Positions 29,806 to 39,624 of a stretch of DNA of 64,000 nt are shown here, piece by piece. Both the position numbers and the translations under genes were made by a program. Each line of letters starts with the position of its first letter. The stretch's first letter is position 1. The notes under the pieces were generated by a model that was not told where the DNA came from, did not search any database, and saw only the letters and a list, made by a program, of their open reading frames with translations. Source of the stretch: Rathayibacter agropyri (GTDB taxonomy: Bacteria; Actinomycetota; Actinomycetes; Actinomycetales; Microbacteriaceae); the NCBI RefSeq assembly GCF_013249015.1, contig NZ_JABRPL010000006.1:1-64000 (forward strand), in the 5' to 3' direction.

Positions 29806-30810
29806 CTAGAGGGACGGGGTGGACGGGCGGGCGGCGGTCAGGAGGGGCGGCGTCCAGTCGGGCAGCAGCCCGCTCTCGGCCAGCACCGCCAGCACCGCCT
29901 CGTGGCGGTTGAAGGCGTAGAGATGCACGGCGGGCGCACCACCGGCGACGAGAGTGCGAATGAGGCGCGCGGCATGCTCCACCCCGATTCGTGCGCGCGC
30001 CGCGTCGTCTGGCTCGACGTCCAGGGCAATCGCGAGTTCGGCAGGCAGATCCTCACCGCTGAGCTCGAGCATCCGGCGCAGGCGTCCGGGGCTCGTCACG
30101 GGCATCACACCAGGGATGATCGGCATCCGCAGTCCGGCAGCCCGCGCGCGGTCCACGAAACGCAAGTAGTCGTCCGCGTGGAAGAAGAGTTGAGTCAGAG
30201 CGAACGACGCTCCCGCCGCCTCCTTTGCCAGCAGCACATCAATGTCCTGAGTGCGCGAGCGCGAGCGCGGATGCCCGTTGGGAAATGCGGCGACGGCGAC
30301 CTCTGCGCGCGGGCGGGCACCCACCTCTACCCGCTGCGCGTTCGGCAACCCGGGCACCGCGACCGCTCCGTAGGGCTCGCGCTCGGCCTGGACCCGGTGG
30401 ATCAGCTGCACCAGTTCGGCGGCGCTACCCAGCTCGCCGAGGAACGTATCGCCCTCCGGCGTCCCGGCGGGCGGATCTCCGCGCAGGGCGAGGAATCGAG
30501 TGACTCCCGCCGCGAGGAACTCACGCACAAGGCTGCTCGCCTCTGCGTGCGTGGAGCCGACACAGGTGAGGTGCGCGAGCGCGGGTGTCGCGGTGTGCTC
30601 GCGGAGGTGCTTGAGAATATCGAGCGACGCGCTCCGTGACGATCCGCCCGCCCCGTAGGTCACCGAGACGAAGGCGGGCCGGACCGCAGCCAGCCGGTCC
30701 ACGGTCCGGGTCAGCGCGAGCGCCCCGGCAGGAGTGCGGGGCGGATAGATCTCGAACGAGAAGGGGACGTGCGAACAGGCGGGGTCCGCAGATGATCGCT
30801 GCTCCGACAC
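29806..30810 (-). CDS. metF: 5,10-methylenetetrahydrofolate reductase
   Basis: Flavoprotein making 5-methyl-THF for MetE. 334 residues; FSFEIYPPRTPAG at the N-terminus with the family's Glu, LTCVGST, LALRGDPP and the C-terminal GAPAVHLYAFNR. GTG start with GGAGGG 7 bases upstream. That ribosome site can pair with CCTCC further up in the leader (see leader entry). Confidence 0.96.
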   Translation of the reverse strand: MSEQRSSADPACSHVPFSFEIYPPRTPAGALALTRTVDRLAAVRPAFVSVTYGAGGSSRSASLDILKHLREHTATPALAHLTCVGSTHAEASSLVREFLAAGVTRFLALRGDPPAGTPEGDTFLGELGSAAELVQLIHRVQAEREPYGAVAVPGLPNAQRVEVGARPRAEVAVAAFPNGHPRSRSRTQDIDVLLAKEAAGASFALTQLFFHADDYLRFVDRARAAGLRMPIIPGVMPVTSPGRLRRMLELSGEDLPAELAIALDVEPDDAARARIGVEHAARLIRTLVAGGAPAVHLYAFNRHEAVLAVLAESGLLPDWTPPLLTAARPSTPSL

Positions 30811-30911
30811 GGCTGTGCCCTCCGTTCCTCGTGCCGAACCCCGGGAGGAGTCGGCTGGGTTCGGGCGGGTGCCGGGCTCGGCTGTCGCTCCACGCGCCGA
30901 TCGGCGCCTCG
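30811..30911 (-). promoter_or_regulatory. metFE leader with two mutually exclusive folds
   Basis: On the minus strand the leader can form an 8-bp stem CCGAACCC:GGGTTCGG (30857-30864 with 30834-30841), which holds CTCCTCC in its loop. Alternatively that CTCCTCC (30844-30850) can pair with the ribosome site GGAGGG (30818-30823) and block metF translation. The two folds exclude each other, the layout of a translational on/off switch. Upstream is a palindromic hairpin GCGCCGATCGGCGC (30894-30907) and a segment GGAGCGACAGCCGAGCCCGG that only loosely recalls SAM-sensing leaders. The ligand, if any, is unknown. Confidence 0.45.
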
Positions 30912-30917
30912 CGGACC

Positions 30918-30946
30918 ACAGTAGGAAGCCCTGGTCGTTGAGTCGA
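30918..30946 (-). promoter_or_regulatory. metFE promoter
   Basis: Minus-strand TCGACT (30941-30946) and TACTGT (30918-30923) are 17 bases apart. This places the transcript start near 30911, about 100 bases before metF. Confidence 0.5.
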
Positions 30947-30977
30947 GCGGGATGACGTCGTGTGAAGCGATATGACG
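30946..30977. promoter_or_regulatory. direct repeats upstream of the metFE promoter
   Basis: AGCGGGATGACG (30946-30957) and AGCGATATGACG (30966-30977) differ at two positions and lie exactly 20 bp apart, two helical turns, directly upstream of the -35. The position suits an activator; the regulator is not in the window. Confidence 0.45.
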
Positions 30978-31003
30978 CCGCGTGTCGTGGCCGGATGCAC
31001 CGG

Positions 31004-31035
31004 GCGCCCGCCTCCTCGAGTAAAGAGACGGGCGC
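31004..31035 (-). terminator. terminator of hflX
   Basis: GCGCCCGTCTC pairs with GAGGCGGGCGC (one mismatch) around a 10-base loop, beginning 14 bases after the hflX stop. Confidence 0.7.
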
Positions 31036-31048
31036 TGCGTCGGCGAAG

Positions 31049-32593
31049 TCAGGCCTCGACGGCCGGCTGCCCAGCGGCGAACTCGGTGAGCGAGCCCGCG
31101 AGGTCGGCGTGCACCAGAGCGGTCACGTGCGTGCCGCCCTCGACGTACTGCGTCGACAGGATCCGCCCGCTGCGGTGCAGGTGGGAGATCACGTCCCCGC
31201 GGTCGTACGGCACGAGCAGCTCGATCTCGATGTCGGGCTCGGGCAGGATTGCGGCGATCCGCGCTTCGAGCTCGTCGATACCCTCGCCGCTGCGCGCCGA
31301 CACGAAGACGGCATTCGGAGCGAGGCCGCGGAGCACGAGGCGCGTGCCCTCGTCAACCAGGTCGGCCTTATTGAAGGCGATGATCTCCGGGATGCCGCGC
31401 GCCCCGACCTCGCCGATCACGTCGTGCACCGTCGCGATCTGCCCGGCGGGGTCCGGGTGCGAAGCGTCAACGACGTGCACGATGACGTCGGAATCGGCCA
31501 CCTCCTCGAGCGTCGAGCGGAACGCCTCAACCAGCTGGTGCGGCAGCGCCCGCACGAAGCCGACCGTGTCGGCGAGCGTGTAGAGGCGGCCATCACTCGT
31601 CTGGGCCTTGCGAACGGTGGAGTCGAGCGTTGCGAACAGCGCGTTCTCGACCAGCACTCCCGCCTGCGTCATGCGGTTGAGCAGGCTCGACTTGCCGGCG
31701 TTGGTGTAGCCGGCAATCGCGACGGACGGGACCGCGTTGCGCTTACGGTTCGCGCGCTTCGCCTCCCGGGCGGGCTTCATAGCGGTGATCTGCTTGCGCA
31801 GCCGCGCCATGCGCGTGTGGATGCGGCGACGATCGAGCTCGATTTTCGTCTCACCCGGACCGCGCGAACCCATGCCAGCACCCGCCCCCACCTGGCCGCC
31901 GGCCTGGCGGGACATCGACTCACCCCAGCCGCGGAGCCTGGGCAGCAGGTACTCGAGCTGCGCGAGCTCGACCTGAGCCTTGCCCTCGCGGCTCGTGGCG
32001 TGCTGGCTGAAAATGTCGAGGATCACCGCCGTGCGGTCGATCACCTTCACCTTCACCACGTCCTCTAGTGCGCGGCGTTGGCTCGGCGCAAGTTCGGTGT
32101 CGGCCACAACCGTGTCGGCGCCCAGAGCGGCGACGAGGCCGGCGAGTTCCTGAGCCTTGCCCTTGCCCAGGTAGGTGCTGGGGTCGGGATGTGGCCGCCT
32201 CTGGAGCAGACCGTCGAGGACGGTCGCTCCGGCGGTCTCCGCAAGCGCGGCGAGCTCGTGCAGCGAGTTCTCGGCGTCCTCGAGGGAGTTCTGCGAGTAC
32301 ACGCCGATAAGCACGACGTTCTCGAGTCGCAGCTGGCGGTACTCGACCTCCGTGACATCCTCGAGCTCGGTCGACAGGCCGGCGACGCGACGCAGCGCCT
32401 GCCGGTCGTCGCGGTCGAATTGCTCGCCGTCGCTGCCGCTGTTCTCGCCCTCGTGGCCGGCGCTCTGCAGCGCCTGGGCTCCACCCGCGACGAATCGCGA
32501 GTACCCTGCCGAGCGCGACTGCGCGTTCGCCAGGACCCTCGAGACAACGTCCACGGCCTCGGTCGTGTCGGTCTCGTTCAGGTCTTCCGTCAT
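31049..32593 (-). CDS. hflX: GTPase HflX
   Basis: Ribosome-splitting GTPase. 514 residues: N-terminal domain (about 90-260) with TYLGKGKAQELA, a glycine-rich GGQVGAGAGMGSRGPGE segment, then the G domain with P-loop GYTNAGKSS, G3 DTVGF and G4 FNKADL. TAGTGT 7 bases before the ATG predicts a leaderless mRNA. Divergent from the methyltransferase gene, 43 bp away. The N-terminal 60 residues are acidic and variable. Confidence 0.95.
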   Translation of the reverse strand: MTEDLNETDTTEAVDVVSRVLANAQSRSAGYSRFVAGGAQALQSAGHEGENSGSDGEQFDRDDRQALRRVAGLSTELEDVTEVEYRQLRLENVVLIGVYSQNSLEDAENSLHELAALAETAGATVLDGLLQRRPHPDPSTYLGKGKAQELAGLVAALGADTVVADTELAPSQRRALEDVVKVKVIDRTAVILDIFSQHATSREGKAQVELAQLEYLLPRLRGWGESMSRQAGGQVGAGAGMGSRGPGETKIELDRRRIHTRMARLRKQITAMKPAREAKRANRKRNAVPSVAIAGYTNAGKSSLLNRMTQAGVLVENALFATLDSTVRKAQTSDGRLYTLADTVGFVRALPHQLVEAFRSTLEEVADSDVIVHVVDASHPDPAGQIATVHDVIGEVGARGIPEIIAFNKADLVDEGTRLVLRGLAPNAVFVSARSGEGIDELEARIAAILPEPDIEIELLVPYDRGDVISHLHRSGRILSTQYVEGGTHVTALVHADLAGSLTEFAAGQPAVEA

Positions 32594-32636
32594 CCGGATA
32601 ACACTAACTCCTCAGGTGTTGATAGGTTCACTTCTC

Positions 32637-33248
32637 ATGGCCGCGGAGCACTACTTCTCGAGTACGCCCGACGGCGACCTCCGGCCCCGCAGGATTCCCA
32701 TCCACCTTGCCGGACGCGACCTCGAAGTCACGACCGCCGGAGGGGTGTTCAGCCCCGGTCACGTCGACCTTGGCACGCGTGTCCTGCTCGACGCGGTTCC
32801 GAGCGCCCCCGCTGACGGGGACGTGCTCGACCTTGGCTGCGGCTGGGGTCCGATTACCCTCGCGCTCGCCCTCGCCTCCCCCGACGCCCGGGTGTGGGCG
32901 GTCGACGTCAACCAGCGCGCGCTCGAGTTGGTCCGTCGCAATTGCGAGGAACTCGGCATCCTTAATGTCAACGCCGTCCTGCCCGAAGATGTTCCCTCGG
33001 CGATCCGCTTCCGCGCCATCTGGTCCAACCCGCCAATCCGCATCGGCAAGGAGGAGCTGCACCTGCTCCTGCAGCGCTGGCTTCCGCGCCTGGAGGAGGG
33101 CGCCGACGCCTGGCTCGTCGTGCAGCGCAACCTCGGCTCGGACTCCCTACAGACGTGGTTGAGCGCGGCGTTCGCCGGCCGCCTCGACGTAGAGCGCGTT
33201 TCCTCCGCGAAGGGCTTCCGGGTCCTCCGTACGACCCGGATCGGCTGA
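32637..33248 (+). CDS. Class I SAM-dependent methyltransferase (RsmC-like)
   Basis: 203 residues. The N-terminus HYFSSTPDGDLRPR leads into a Rossmann fold with motif I VLDLGCGWGPITLALAL, the acidic motif II AVDVNQRA and motif IV SNPPIRIGKEE. NPPIR with LDLGCG is typical of the rRNA guanine-N2 methyltransferases RsmC/YjjT. Substrate is inferred. TAGGTT 8 bases before the ATG predicts a leaderless mRNA, and no ribosome site is visible. Confidence 0.88.
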   Translation: MAAEHYFSSTPDGDLRPRRIPIHLAGRDLEVTTAGGVFSPGHVDLGTRVLLDAVPSAPADGDVLDLGCGWGPITLALALASPDARVWAVDVNQRALELVRRNCEELGILNVNAVLPEDVPSAIRFRAIWSNPPIRIGKEELHLLLQRWLPRLEEGADAWLVVQRNLGSDSLQTWLSAAFAGRLDVERVSSAKGFRVLRTTRIG

Positions 33249-33257
33249 GACCGCCGC

Positions 33258-34139
33258 TTAATCGATGCGGATGGTGCCGGTGAAGACGAGATCCGCCGGA
33301 CCGGAAAGGCCGACGTGCTCGCCCTCCTCCGTGGCGAACATGGTGACGCCCAGGGTCCCTCCCGGCACCTCGACGCGCCAGGACTGCGGAGCGCGAGGTC
33401 CGGCCCAGTAGCGCACGGCCAGCGCCGCCGCCGCCGCGCCCGTGCCGCAGCTCAGCGTCTCACCGCTGCCGCGCTCGTGCACGCGCATCCGGATGCGCCC
33501 GATGCCGTCGTGCACCAGAGGCTCACCGGGCACGACGAACTCGATGTTGGCGCCGTCTTCCGGCTCGGGGTCGAGCTGAGGGATGTAGGTGAGGTCGGCC
33601 GACGCCAGTTCCTCGTCGTTGCTGAGGGCCACGACGACGTGGGGGTTACCGAGATCGATGCCAAGGCCGGGACGCGGAACAGTGAGTTCCTTGGCTCGGA
33701 CAAGCGGTTCACCGCCTGCGAGTTCCCACCGCCCGAGATCGACCTGGAACCCTGAGCCGCTGCGCGTGACGTCACGGACGCCAGCGCGAGTGCCAATCGG
33801 CAGGGTGTCGCCCGGCTCGAGGGTGGCGAGGCCACCGGCGAGGAGGAAAGCGGCGTAGACGCGGATGCCGTTGCCGCACATCTCGGCGATCGACCCGTCG
33901 GCGTTGTGGTAGTCCATGAACCACTCGGCCTCGCTCTCCTGCGCGAGGGCGGCGGCACCCTCCGGCACTGAACGGGACCGCACGGCACGGATCACGCCGT
34001 CTGCGCCCACGCCGAAGTGGCGGTCGCAGATCGTCGCGATCTGCGCGGGCGAGAGGTCCATCTCACCGTCCGGGTCGCTGTAGAGCACGAAGTCGTTGCC
34101 CGTGCCCTGGCCCTTGGTGAAGTGCAGCTCGATCGTCAT
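33258..34139 (-). CDS. dapF: Diaminopimelate epimerase
   Basis: Converts LL- to meso-diaminopimelate for lysine and peptidoglycan. 293 residues. The two catalytic cysteines are in [10 protein letters not shown] and [14 protein letters not shown]-terminal [11 protein letters not shown] is canonical. ATG at 34139 fits the family; a TAGGCT 7 bases upstream (whose TAG is also the miaA stop) predicts an own leaderless transcript. Confidence 0.96.
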   Translation of the reverse strand: MTIELHFTKGQGTGNDFVLYSDPDGEMDLSPAQIATICDRHFGVGADGVIRAVRSRSVPEGAAALAQESEAEWFMDYHNADGSIAEMCGNGIRVYAAFLLAGGLATLEPGDTLPIGTRAGVRDVTRSGSGFQVDLGRWELAGGEPLVRAKELTVPRPGLGIDLGNPHVVVALSNDEELASADLTYIPQLDPEPEDGANIEFVVPGEPLVHDGIGRIRMRVHERGSGETLSCGTGAAAAALAVRYWAGPRAPQSWRVEVPGGTLGVTMFATEEGEHVGLSGPADLVFTGTIRID

Positions 34140-34149
34140 GCCGCACAGC

Positions 34150-35127
34150 CTAGCGATGCAGCGCAGCGGCGGCCTGAGCGGCGACCCGCGCTCGCGCCGC
34201 CAGGTCAGGTGCGTCGGAGGGCAGGCGGTGCGCGGCGGCGTACCGGCGAAACCAGCTGTTCTGCCTGCGGGCGTACCGCCGCGTGAGCGCCTGCGTTGCC
34301 GCAATCGCTTCGTCCTCCCGGAGGGTTCCCGCCCGCTGAGCCAGCGCCTGCGCGTAACCGATCGCCCGGCCCGCCGTCACCCCGCGTTCGATGCCCAGCG
34401 AGACCAGACGCTCGACCTCGTCGAGCATGCCGGTGGCCCACATCCGCACGACCCTGGCGTCGAGCCGCTGCACAAGCTCGTCGCGCGGCGCGTCAAGGAG
34501 GAGGATCGCGGCCGTCCGCCACGGCACGGGCTCGTCCGACATCAGCGCGCTGTGGGTGCTCCCGCCCGTGAGTTCGGCGATCTCGAGGGCCCGGATGATC
34601 CGCCGCGCGTTATGCGGTCCGATCCGCTCAGCGATTCCGCGGTCGATCGCGCGCAGGCGCTCGACGAGGACCCCCAGGCCCTCGCGCTCCGCCGTCTCCT
34701 CGAGTCGGCGCCGGACCTCCGGGTCCGTGCCCGCGAAGGTGAACTCGAAGACGACGCTCGACACGTACAGACCCGAGCCGCCGACGAGGATCGGGGTCGC
34801 GCCACGTGCCAGGACATCCTCGATCGCGCCCCGTGCCTGAACCTGATAGCGCGCCACGGACGCCTCCTCGGTCACGTCGAGCACATCGAGCACGTGGTGC
34901 GGAATCCCTCGGCGCTCCTCGACCGGCAGCTTCGCCGTTCCGATGTCCATGCCGCGGTACAACTGCATGGCGTCGGCGTTCACGATTTCGGCGGTCCCGC
35001 CCTCCGCGCCGATCGACTCGGCCAGATCGAGCGCCAGCGCCGACTTGCCTGTGCCGGTCGCTCCCACCACGGCGATCAACTCGGGAGCGTGCGCAGGCGG
35101 CTCAGCGCTCGCCATCTGCGGCGTCAT
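34150..35127 (-). CDS. miaA: tRNA dimethylallyltransferase
   Basis: Prenylates A37 of UNN-reading tRNAs, preparing them for MiaB. 325 residues, P-loop [32 protein letters not shown], and the RQNSWFRRY tRNA-binding end. The N-terminus overlaps miaB by 26 bp; a second in-frame ATG (35115) is equally possible. Confidence 0.96.
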   Translation of the reverse strand: MTPQMASAEPPAHAPELIAVVGATGTGKSALALDLAESIGAEGGTAEIVNADAMQLYRGMDIGTAKLPVEERRGIPHHVLDVLDVTEEASVARYQVQARGAIEDVLARGATPILVGGSGLYVSSVVFEFTFAGTDPEVRRRLEETAEREGLGVLVERLRAIDRGIAERIGPHNARRIIRALEIAELTGGSTHSALMSDEPVPWRTAAILLLDAPRDELVQRLDARVVRMWATGMLDEVERLVSLGIERGVTAGRAIGYAQALAQRAGTLREDEAIAATQALTRRYARRQNSWFRRYAAAHRLPSDAPDLAARARVAAQAAAALHR

Positions 35128-36679
35128 AGACGGGCACCGTCAGGCTGTCGCTGCTGGTATTGATGCGCGCGCGCAGCGAGGGGAGGCCGAGCGAGACGCG
35201 GGGCGCACCGGAGGCGCCGGGCGCGGCCGGCACGCCGCAGGACTCGGTCTGCGCGCGGTCCCAGGCCTCGCCCGCACGGGTGCGGCGGATCCGCAGCGGA
35301 GCGCCGTCGGGAGAGTCGGCCAGGAGGTAGAACGGCGCGGCGCGCGTGATCTCGACCGAAACGATGTCGCCGGGTCGGGGCTCTTCTGAGCCGGTCGGCA
35401 CGTCGAAGTGCACCAGTCGGCTGTCCTCCGCTCGTCCGCTCAGCCGGTGGGTCTCGGCGTCTCGGCGCCCCTCGCCGGTCGCGACCAGCACCTCGACCTC
35501 GCGGCCGACGATCATCCGGTTCTCCTGCTCGCTGATCGCATCTTGCAGCGCTGCGAGGCGCTCGTAGCGCTCCTGCACGACCGCCTTCGGGATCTGATCG
35601 GGGAGGGTCGCCGCGGGAGTGCCCGGTCGGATTGAGTACTGGAAGGTGAAGGCAGAGGCGAAGCGCGCCTCCTCGACGACGCGAAGGGTCTGCTCGAAGT
35701 CCTCCTCCGTCTCGCCGGGGAACCCGACGATGATGTCGGTGCTGATCGCCGCGTGGGGGATGCGGGTGCGTACCCGGTCGAGGATGCCGAGGAAGCGGTC
35801 GGATCGATACGAGCGGCGCATCGCGCGGAGAATGCGGTCGGAGCCGGACTGCAGCGGCATGTGCAACTGCGGCATCACGGTTGGCGTCTCGGCCATCGCG
35901 TCGATCACGTCGTCCGTGAAGGCAGCCGGGTGGGGACTGGTGAAGCGGATGCGCTCGAGACCGTCAATCGTTCCCGCGGCGCGCAGCAGCTTTGAAAACG
36001 CCTGACGGTCGCCGAACTCGACGCCGTAGGAATTGACGTTCTGGCCGAGCAACGTGATCTCGATCGCACCGTCATCGACCAGGGCCTGGATCTCGGCCAG
36101 GACGTCTCCGGGTCGGCGGTCTTTCTCCTTACCGCGGAGTGAGGGAACGATGCAAAACGTGCAGGTGTTGTTGCAGCCGACCGAGATCGAGACCCAGCCG
36201 CTGTAGGTGGAGTCGCGTTTGGTCGGGAGCGTCGAGGGGAAGACGTCGAGCGACTCCAGAATCTCGAGCTGCGCCTCGTCGTTGTGGCGTGCTCGCTCGA
36301 GAAGGCTGGGCAGCGCACCCATGTTGTGGGTGCCGAAGACGACGTCGACCCACGGCGCGCGGTCGAGGACGACGCTCTTGTCCTTTTGGGCGAGGCAGCC
36401 ACCGACCGCGATCTGCATTCCCTCGTGTCGGCGCTTGACTGAGGCGAGGTGTCCGAGAGTGCCGTAGAGCTTGTTGTCGGCGTTTTCGCGCACAGCGCAG
36501 GTATTGATGACGACAACGTCAGCCTCGGCTCCGTCCGCCCGTACGTAACCCGCGGCCTCTAGCGATCCGCTCAGGCGTTCGGAGTCATGCACGTTCATCT
36601 GGCACCCGAACGTACGAACCTCGTAGGTCCTCGGCCTGGTCTCGGTGACGAACGACGGGGCGGTACCTAGCATGCTCAT
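35102..36679 (-). CDS. miaB: tRNA-2-methylthio-N6-dimethylallyladenosine synthase
   Basis: Radical SAM methylthiotransferase acting after MiaA. 525 residues: UPF0004 domain with FGCQMN, NTCAVRE and GGCLAQ (three cluster cysteines), radical SAM motif CNNTCTFC, and a C-terminal TRAM domain near 380-440. A Pro/Ser-rich tail follows. TAGAAT 8 bases before the ATG predicts a leaderless mRNA. Confidence 0.96.
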   Translation of the reverse strand: MSMLGTAPSFVTETRPRTYEVRTFGCQMNVHDSERLSGSLEAAGYVRADGAEADVVVINTCAVRENADNKLYGTLGHLASVKRRHEGMQIAVGGCLAQKDKSVVLDRAPWVDVVFGTHNMGALPSLLERARHNDEAQLEILESLDVFPSTLPTKRDSTYSGWVSISVGCNNTCTFCIVPSLRGKEKDRRPGDVLAEIQALVDDGAIEITLLGQNVNSYGVEFGDRQAFSKLLRAAGTIDGLERIRFTSPHPAAFTDDVIDAMAETPTVMPQLHMPLQSGSDRILRAMRRSYRSDRFLGILDRVRTRIPHAAISTDIIVGFPGETEEDFEQTLRVVEEARFASAFTFQYSIRPGTPAATLPDQIPKAVVQERYERLAALQDAISEQENRMIVGREVEVLVATGEGRRDAETHRLSGRAEDSRLVHFDVPTGSEEPRPGDIVSVEITRAAPFYLLADSPDGAPLRIRRTRAGEAWDRAQTESCGVPAAPGASGAPRVSLGLPSLRARINTSSDSLTVPVYDAADGER

Positions 36680-36725
36680 GGTGTGCGATTCTACGCGCCG
36701 GGTTGGACGCCTCCTGCCCGTCTGT

Positions 36726-37514
36726 TCAACGGAAACGAATGCTCGGTCCGGATCTACGGACGGTCTCGCGGACGACGCGCTGGACGAGTCCCCCGGAGTA
36801 GCCGCGGCGGGCGAGGAATCCGGTCAGGCGCCGTTCGGCGACCTCATCCGAGAGTGAGCGCAGGCTCGGCAGACGCTTGCGTGCCAGCTCAAGTGCAGTG
36901 CGGTACTCGTCGTCGCCGTCGAGTTCGTCGAGAGCCGTCGCGATCGCGTCCGGGTCGAGTTTGCGGGCCCGCAACTCCTGCTGAATGGAGGACCGGCCGA
37001 GCTTCTTGCGCTCTCGAAGCGACGCGACCAGCTGCTCCGCCATCCGGAGGTCGTCGAGGTAACCGAAGCGAGAGAACCGCTCGATAATCTCGAGGGCGTC
37101 CTTCTCGGCGACGCCTTCGGTGTAAAGCTGCGCTTCGACCTCGGCCACCGACAGACTCTTGCGTGAGAGCCCGCGAACGATGCGATCCGCGATGCGCTCC
37201 GGATCGATTTCTTCTGGAGCCTCGACCGCCTCGTCCTCAGGGGAGTCATGCGGGTCACCCGGCTCGGAAGTCCCCAACTGCCCGGTGATGTGCGCCGACA
37301 ACTCGGCGATCCGCTCCGACGCGGCGACATCGAGGGCAGCAGGGCCGGGCGCGACGTACCCCACAGTCGCGGGCTCGGGGACGGCGACCGCCCAACCCTC
37401 GTCGTCCGTCCCAGTGGGACGGGCGCTCCCCGCCTCGCTCACCTTGTCCTTATCGACCCAGGGCAGGAAGGCCACGGGACGACTCCCGGCTCCCCCCGCG
37501 GCCTTCTCCGCCAC
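36726..37514 (-). CDS. recX: Regulatory protein RecX
   Basis: Modulates RecA filaments. 262 residues; the first about 115 are a low-complexity acidic/proline extension not found in short RecX proteins, then the three-helix repeats: [44 protein letters not shown] and [15 protein letters not shown]. It starts 3 bp after recA and is certainly co-transcribed. Confidence 0.92.
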   Translation of the reverse strand: MAEKAAGGAGSRPVAFLPWVDKDKVSEAGSARPTGTDDEGWAVAVPEPATVGYVAPGPAALDVAASERIAELSAHITGQLGTSEPGDPHDSPEDEAVEAPEEIDPERIADRIVRGLSRKSLSVAEVEAQLYTEGVAEKDALEIIERFSRFGYLDDLRMAEQLVASLRERKKLGRSSIQQELRARKLDPDAIATALDELDGDDEYRTALELARKRLPSLRSLSDEVAERRLTGFLARRGYSGGLVQRVVRETVRRSGPSIRFR

Positions 37515-37517
37515 GGG

Positions 37518-38585
37518 CTAGGCGCCCTTGCGAACGGGCTGCTTGGTCTCGATCGCGACCGGTGCGACCTCCGCGACCGCGTTCGGGTCGGCGATAACGC
37601 CCAGCTTCACCAGGATCCGCTTCTCGATTTCGGCGGCGATGTCTGAATTGTCGATGAGGAACTGACGTGCCTTCTCCTTGCCCTGGCCGAGCTGGTCACC
37701 GTCGTAGGTGTACCAGGCGCCCGACTTGCGGACGATCTCGTGCTCGACGCCGAAGTCGATCAGGCTGCCCTCGCGGGAAATGCCGATGCCATACAGGATG
37801 TCGAACTCGGCCTGCTTGAAGGGCGGCGCCATCTTGTTCTTGACGACCTTGACTCGGGTTCGGTTACCGACCGCGTCGGTGCCGTCCTTGAGCGTCTCGA
37901 TACGGCGGATGTCGAGGCGGACGGAGGCGTAGAACTTGAGTGCCTTGCCACCCGCGGTGGTCTCGGGGCTACCAAAGAAGACGCCGATCTTCTCGCGCAG
38001 CTGGTTGATGAAGATCATGGTGGTGTTGGTGGTGTTGAGACCGCCGGTGAGCTTACGGAGCGCCTGCGACATGAGCCGGGCCTGGAGGCCGACGTGGGAG
38101 TCGCCCATCTCGCCCTCGATCTCCGCACGCGGTACCAGGGCCGCGACCGAGTCGATGACGACGAGGTCGATCGAGCCGGAACGCACAAGCATATCGGCGA
38201 TTTCGAGCGCCTGCTCCCCCGTGTCAGGCTGCGAGACGAGGAGGGAGTCGATGTCGACACCGAGCTTCTTGGCGTACTCGGGGTCGAGCGCATGCTCTGC
38301 GTCGATGAAGGCGGCGATGCCCCCGTTGCGCTGGGCGTTGGCGATAGCGTGGAGCGTGAGGGTCGTCTTACCCGAGGACTCGGGCCCGTAGATCTCGACG
38401 ATGCGGCCACGAGGGAGACCGCCAATGCCGAGGGCGACGTCGAGCGCGATCGACCCGGTCTGGATCACCTCGACGGGGGCGCGTTCGTCGCTGCCGAGAC
38501 GCATGACGGCGCCCTTGCCAAACTGGCGGTCGATTTGGGCGAGTGCGGTCTCGAGGGACTTCTCGCGGTCGGAGGAACTGGGCAT
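37518..38585 (-). CDS. recA: Recombinase RecA
   Basis: Strand-exchange protein and LexA co-protease. 355 residues; Walker [10 protein letters not shown], the L2 region around [15 protein letters not shown], and [11 protein letters not shown]. No intein. The C-terminal tail is short and not strongly acidic. Two LexA boxes lie in the 291-base upstream region. Confidence 0.99.
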   Translation of the reverse strand: MPSSSDREKSLETALAQIDRQFGKGAVMRLGSDERAPVEVIQTGSIALDVALGIGGLPRGRIVEIYGPESSGKTTLTLHAIANAQRNGGIAAFIDAEHALDPEYAKKLGVDIDSLLVSQPDTGEQALEIADMLVRSGSIDLVVIDSVAALVPRAEIEGEMGDSHVGLQARLMSQALRKLTGGLNTTNTTMIFINQLREKIGVFFGSPETTAGGKALKFYASVRLDIRRIETLKDGTDAVGNRTRVKVVKNKMAPPFKQAEFDILYGIGISREGSLIDFGVEHEIVRKSGAWYTYDGDQLGQGKEKARQFLIDNSDIAAEIEKRILVKLGVIADPNAVAEVAPVAIETKQPVRKGA

Positions 38586-38804
38586 GGCCGTCTCGCTCTC
38601 GTGTTCGTGGTGGTGTCGCCTACAGGCTGTCGCGACATGCCGGCGGCTGTCGGAGTGACAGTGCCGACCGGCTGCAACAAGGCGGTGAAGCAGATCCGTT
38701 CAGGTGTCTCTGACGGTACGCCCGACCACCGACACCGGGGCCGAGCGACAGCGACTCCGTGGAGACGGAGCCGATTCTGCTTCTGTGGAGGAGCCTAAAC
38801 CCGA

Positions 38805-38820
38805 TCGAACACTGATTCGA
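38805..38820. promoter_or_regulatory. LexA box 1 of recA
   Basis: TCGAAC-ACTG-ATTCGA matches the actinobacterial LexA box at 11 of 12 positions. A TAGGCT -10 on the minus strand (38792-38797) lies just downstream, so the box covers the -35 region. The remaining leader down to recA (38586-38790) shows no other clear feature. Confidence 0.75.
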
Positions 38821-38839
38821 GCAGGCGCCTTCCGGCGTG

Positions 38840-38855
38840 TCGAACATCGCTTCGG
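38840..38855. promoter_or_regulatory. LexA box 2 of recA (weaker)
   Basis: TCGAAC-ATCG-CTTCGG, 10 of 12 matches, 35 bp upstream of box 1 and on the same face within about a third of a turn. It may support cooperative binding. Confidence 0.5.
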
Positions 38856-38876
38856 GTCCACACGTGTTCGGCAGCC

Positions 38877-39101
38877 TCAGCGAGAGCGCTTCTTCGGCTC
38901 TCTGCCGTACCACCGAGCCTCGGGAACGTCGTTCGCGCGGCAGAGGGCGAGCCACACCTCACGGGGCTCCGCTCCGTCGCTCAGCGCCTGCTCCGCCGTA
39001 CGGCCACCGAGTTCGGTGAGCACAAGGTCCGACACCAGGACACGGGCGTAGGGACCCCCGAACTCGTCGTCAACCAGCTGCCGGAATTCGCTCAACCGCA
39101 T
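38877..39101 (-). CDS. DUF3046 protein
   Basis: 74 residues, MRLSEFRQLVDDEFG at the N-terminus and VWLALCRANDVPEARWYG at the C-terminus, the actinobacterial DUF3046 family always found upstream of recA. Function unknown. TAGCGT 6 bases before the ATG predicts a leaderless mRNA. Confidence 0.9.
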   Translation of the reverse strand: MRLSEFRQLVDDEFGGPYARVLVSDLVLTELGGRTAEQALSDGAEPREVWLALCRANDVPEARWYGREPKKRSR

Positions 39102-39146
39102 CCATCCACGCTAGCCGCTCCCCGGCAGACCTCCCGGCCAACGCCG

Positions 39147-39177
39147 AAGGGCGCCCGGCCGAAGCCTGGGCGCCCTT
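39147..39177 (-). terminator. terminator of clgR
   Basis: AAGGGCGCCCGGCC and CCTGGGCGCCCTT form a long near-perfect hairpin around GAAG, 39 bases after the clgR stop. Confidence 0.8.
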
Positions 39178-39216
39178 GGGGTGGAACGAGGTGCGGTGAG
39201 TGGAGGGGGAAGCCGA

Positions 39217-39525
39217 TTACTGCGTCACGAGGTCGGCATCGAAGCCGGCGACCATGTCGGCCGGGATGGTATCGGGGATGGTGTCAATGCCCTCGATAAC
39301 GGCGAGACGATCGCCGACCTCGCGCATGATCACCGAGATGGGAGTGCCGAGGGCGTCAGCGACAGACGCGAGGATCTCCGAGGAGGCCTCCTTCTGACCG
39401 CGTTCGACCTCGCTCAGGTAGCCGAGCGCGACGCTCGCCTTACTCGCCACCTGACGGAGTGTACGACCTTTTTGCAGGCGAAAGTCCCTGAGGACATCGC
39501 CGATCTCCTGACGAACTAGAACCAC
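39217..39525 (-). CDS. clgR: ClgR-type XRE transcriptional activator
   Basis: 102-residue regulator; the HTH spans about 8-65 and carries LRQVASKASVALGYLSEVERGQKEASS in its recognition region (shown in two parts: LRQVASKASVALGYLSEVE and RGQKEASSE). ClgR activates clp protease genes in actinobacteria and is itself a Clp substrate. GTG at 39525 is preferred because AGGAGG lies 5 bases upstream; an ATG 18 bases earlier would contain that ribosome site. A 29-bp dyad lies upstream. Confidence 0.9.
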   Translation of the reverse strand: MVLVRQEIGDVLRDFRLQKGRTLRQVASKASVALGYLSEVERGQKEASSEILASVADALGTPISVIMREVGDRLAVIEGIDTIPDTIPADMVAGFDADLVTQ

Positions 39526-39624
39526 TGGACCCTCCTTCTCCACGTCAACCGCATGTCGCGCACCTTCCCCGGGGCACGGGCGCCGGACTTCTCCGAGGCT
39601 GGTGGTCGAGGGGCTGGGACGAGA

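Noticed and set aside
30811-30911. Cobalamin riboswitch before metF-metE
   Set aside because: The conserved B12-box (GCCACTG) and its surrounding core are not present in the leader.
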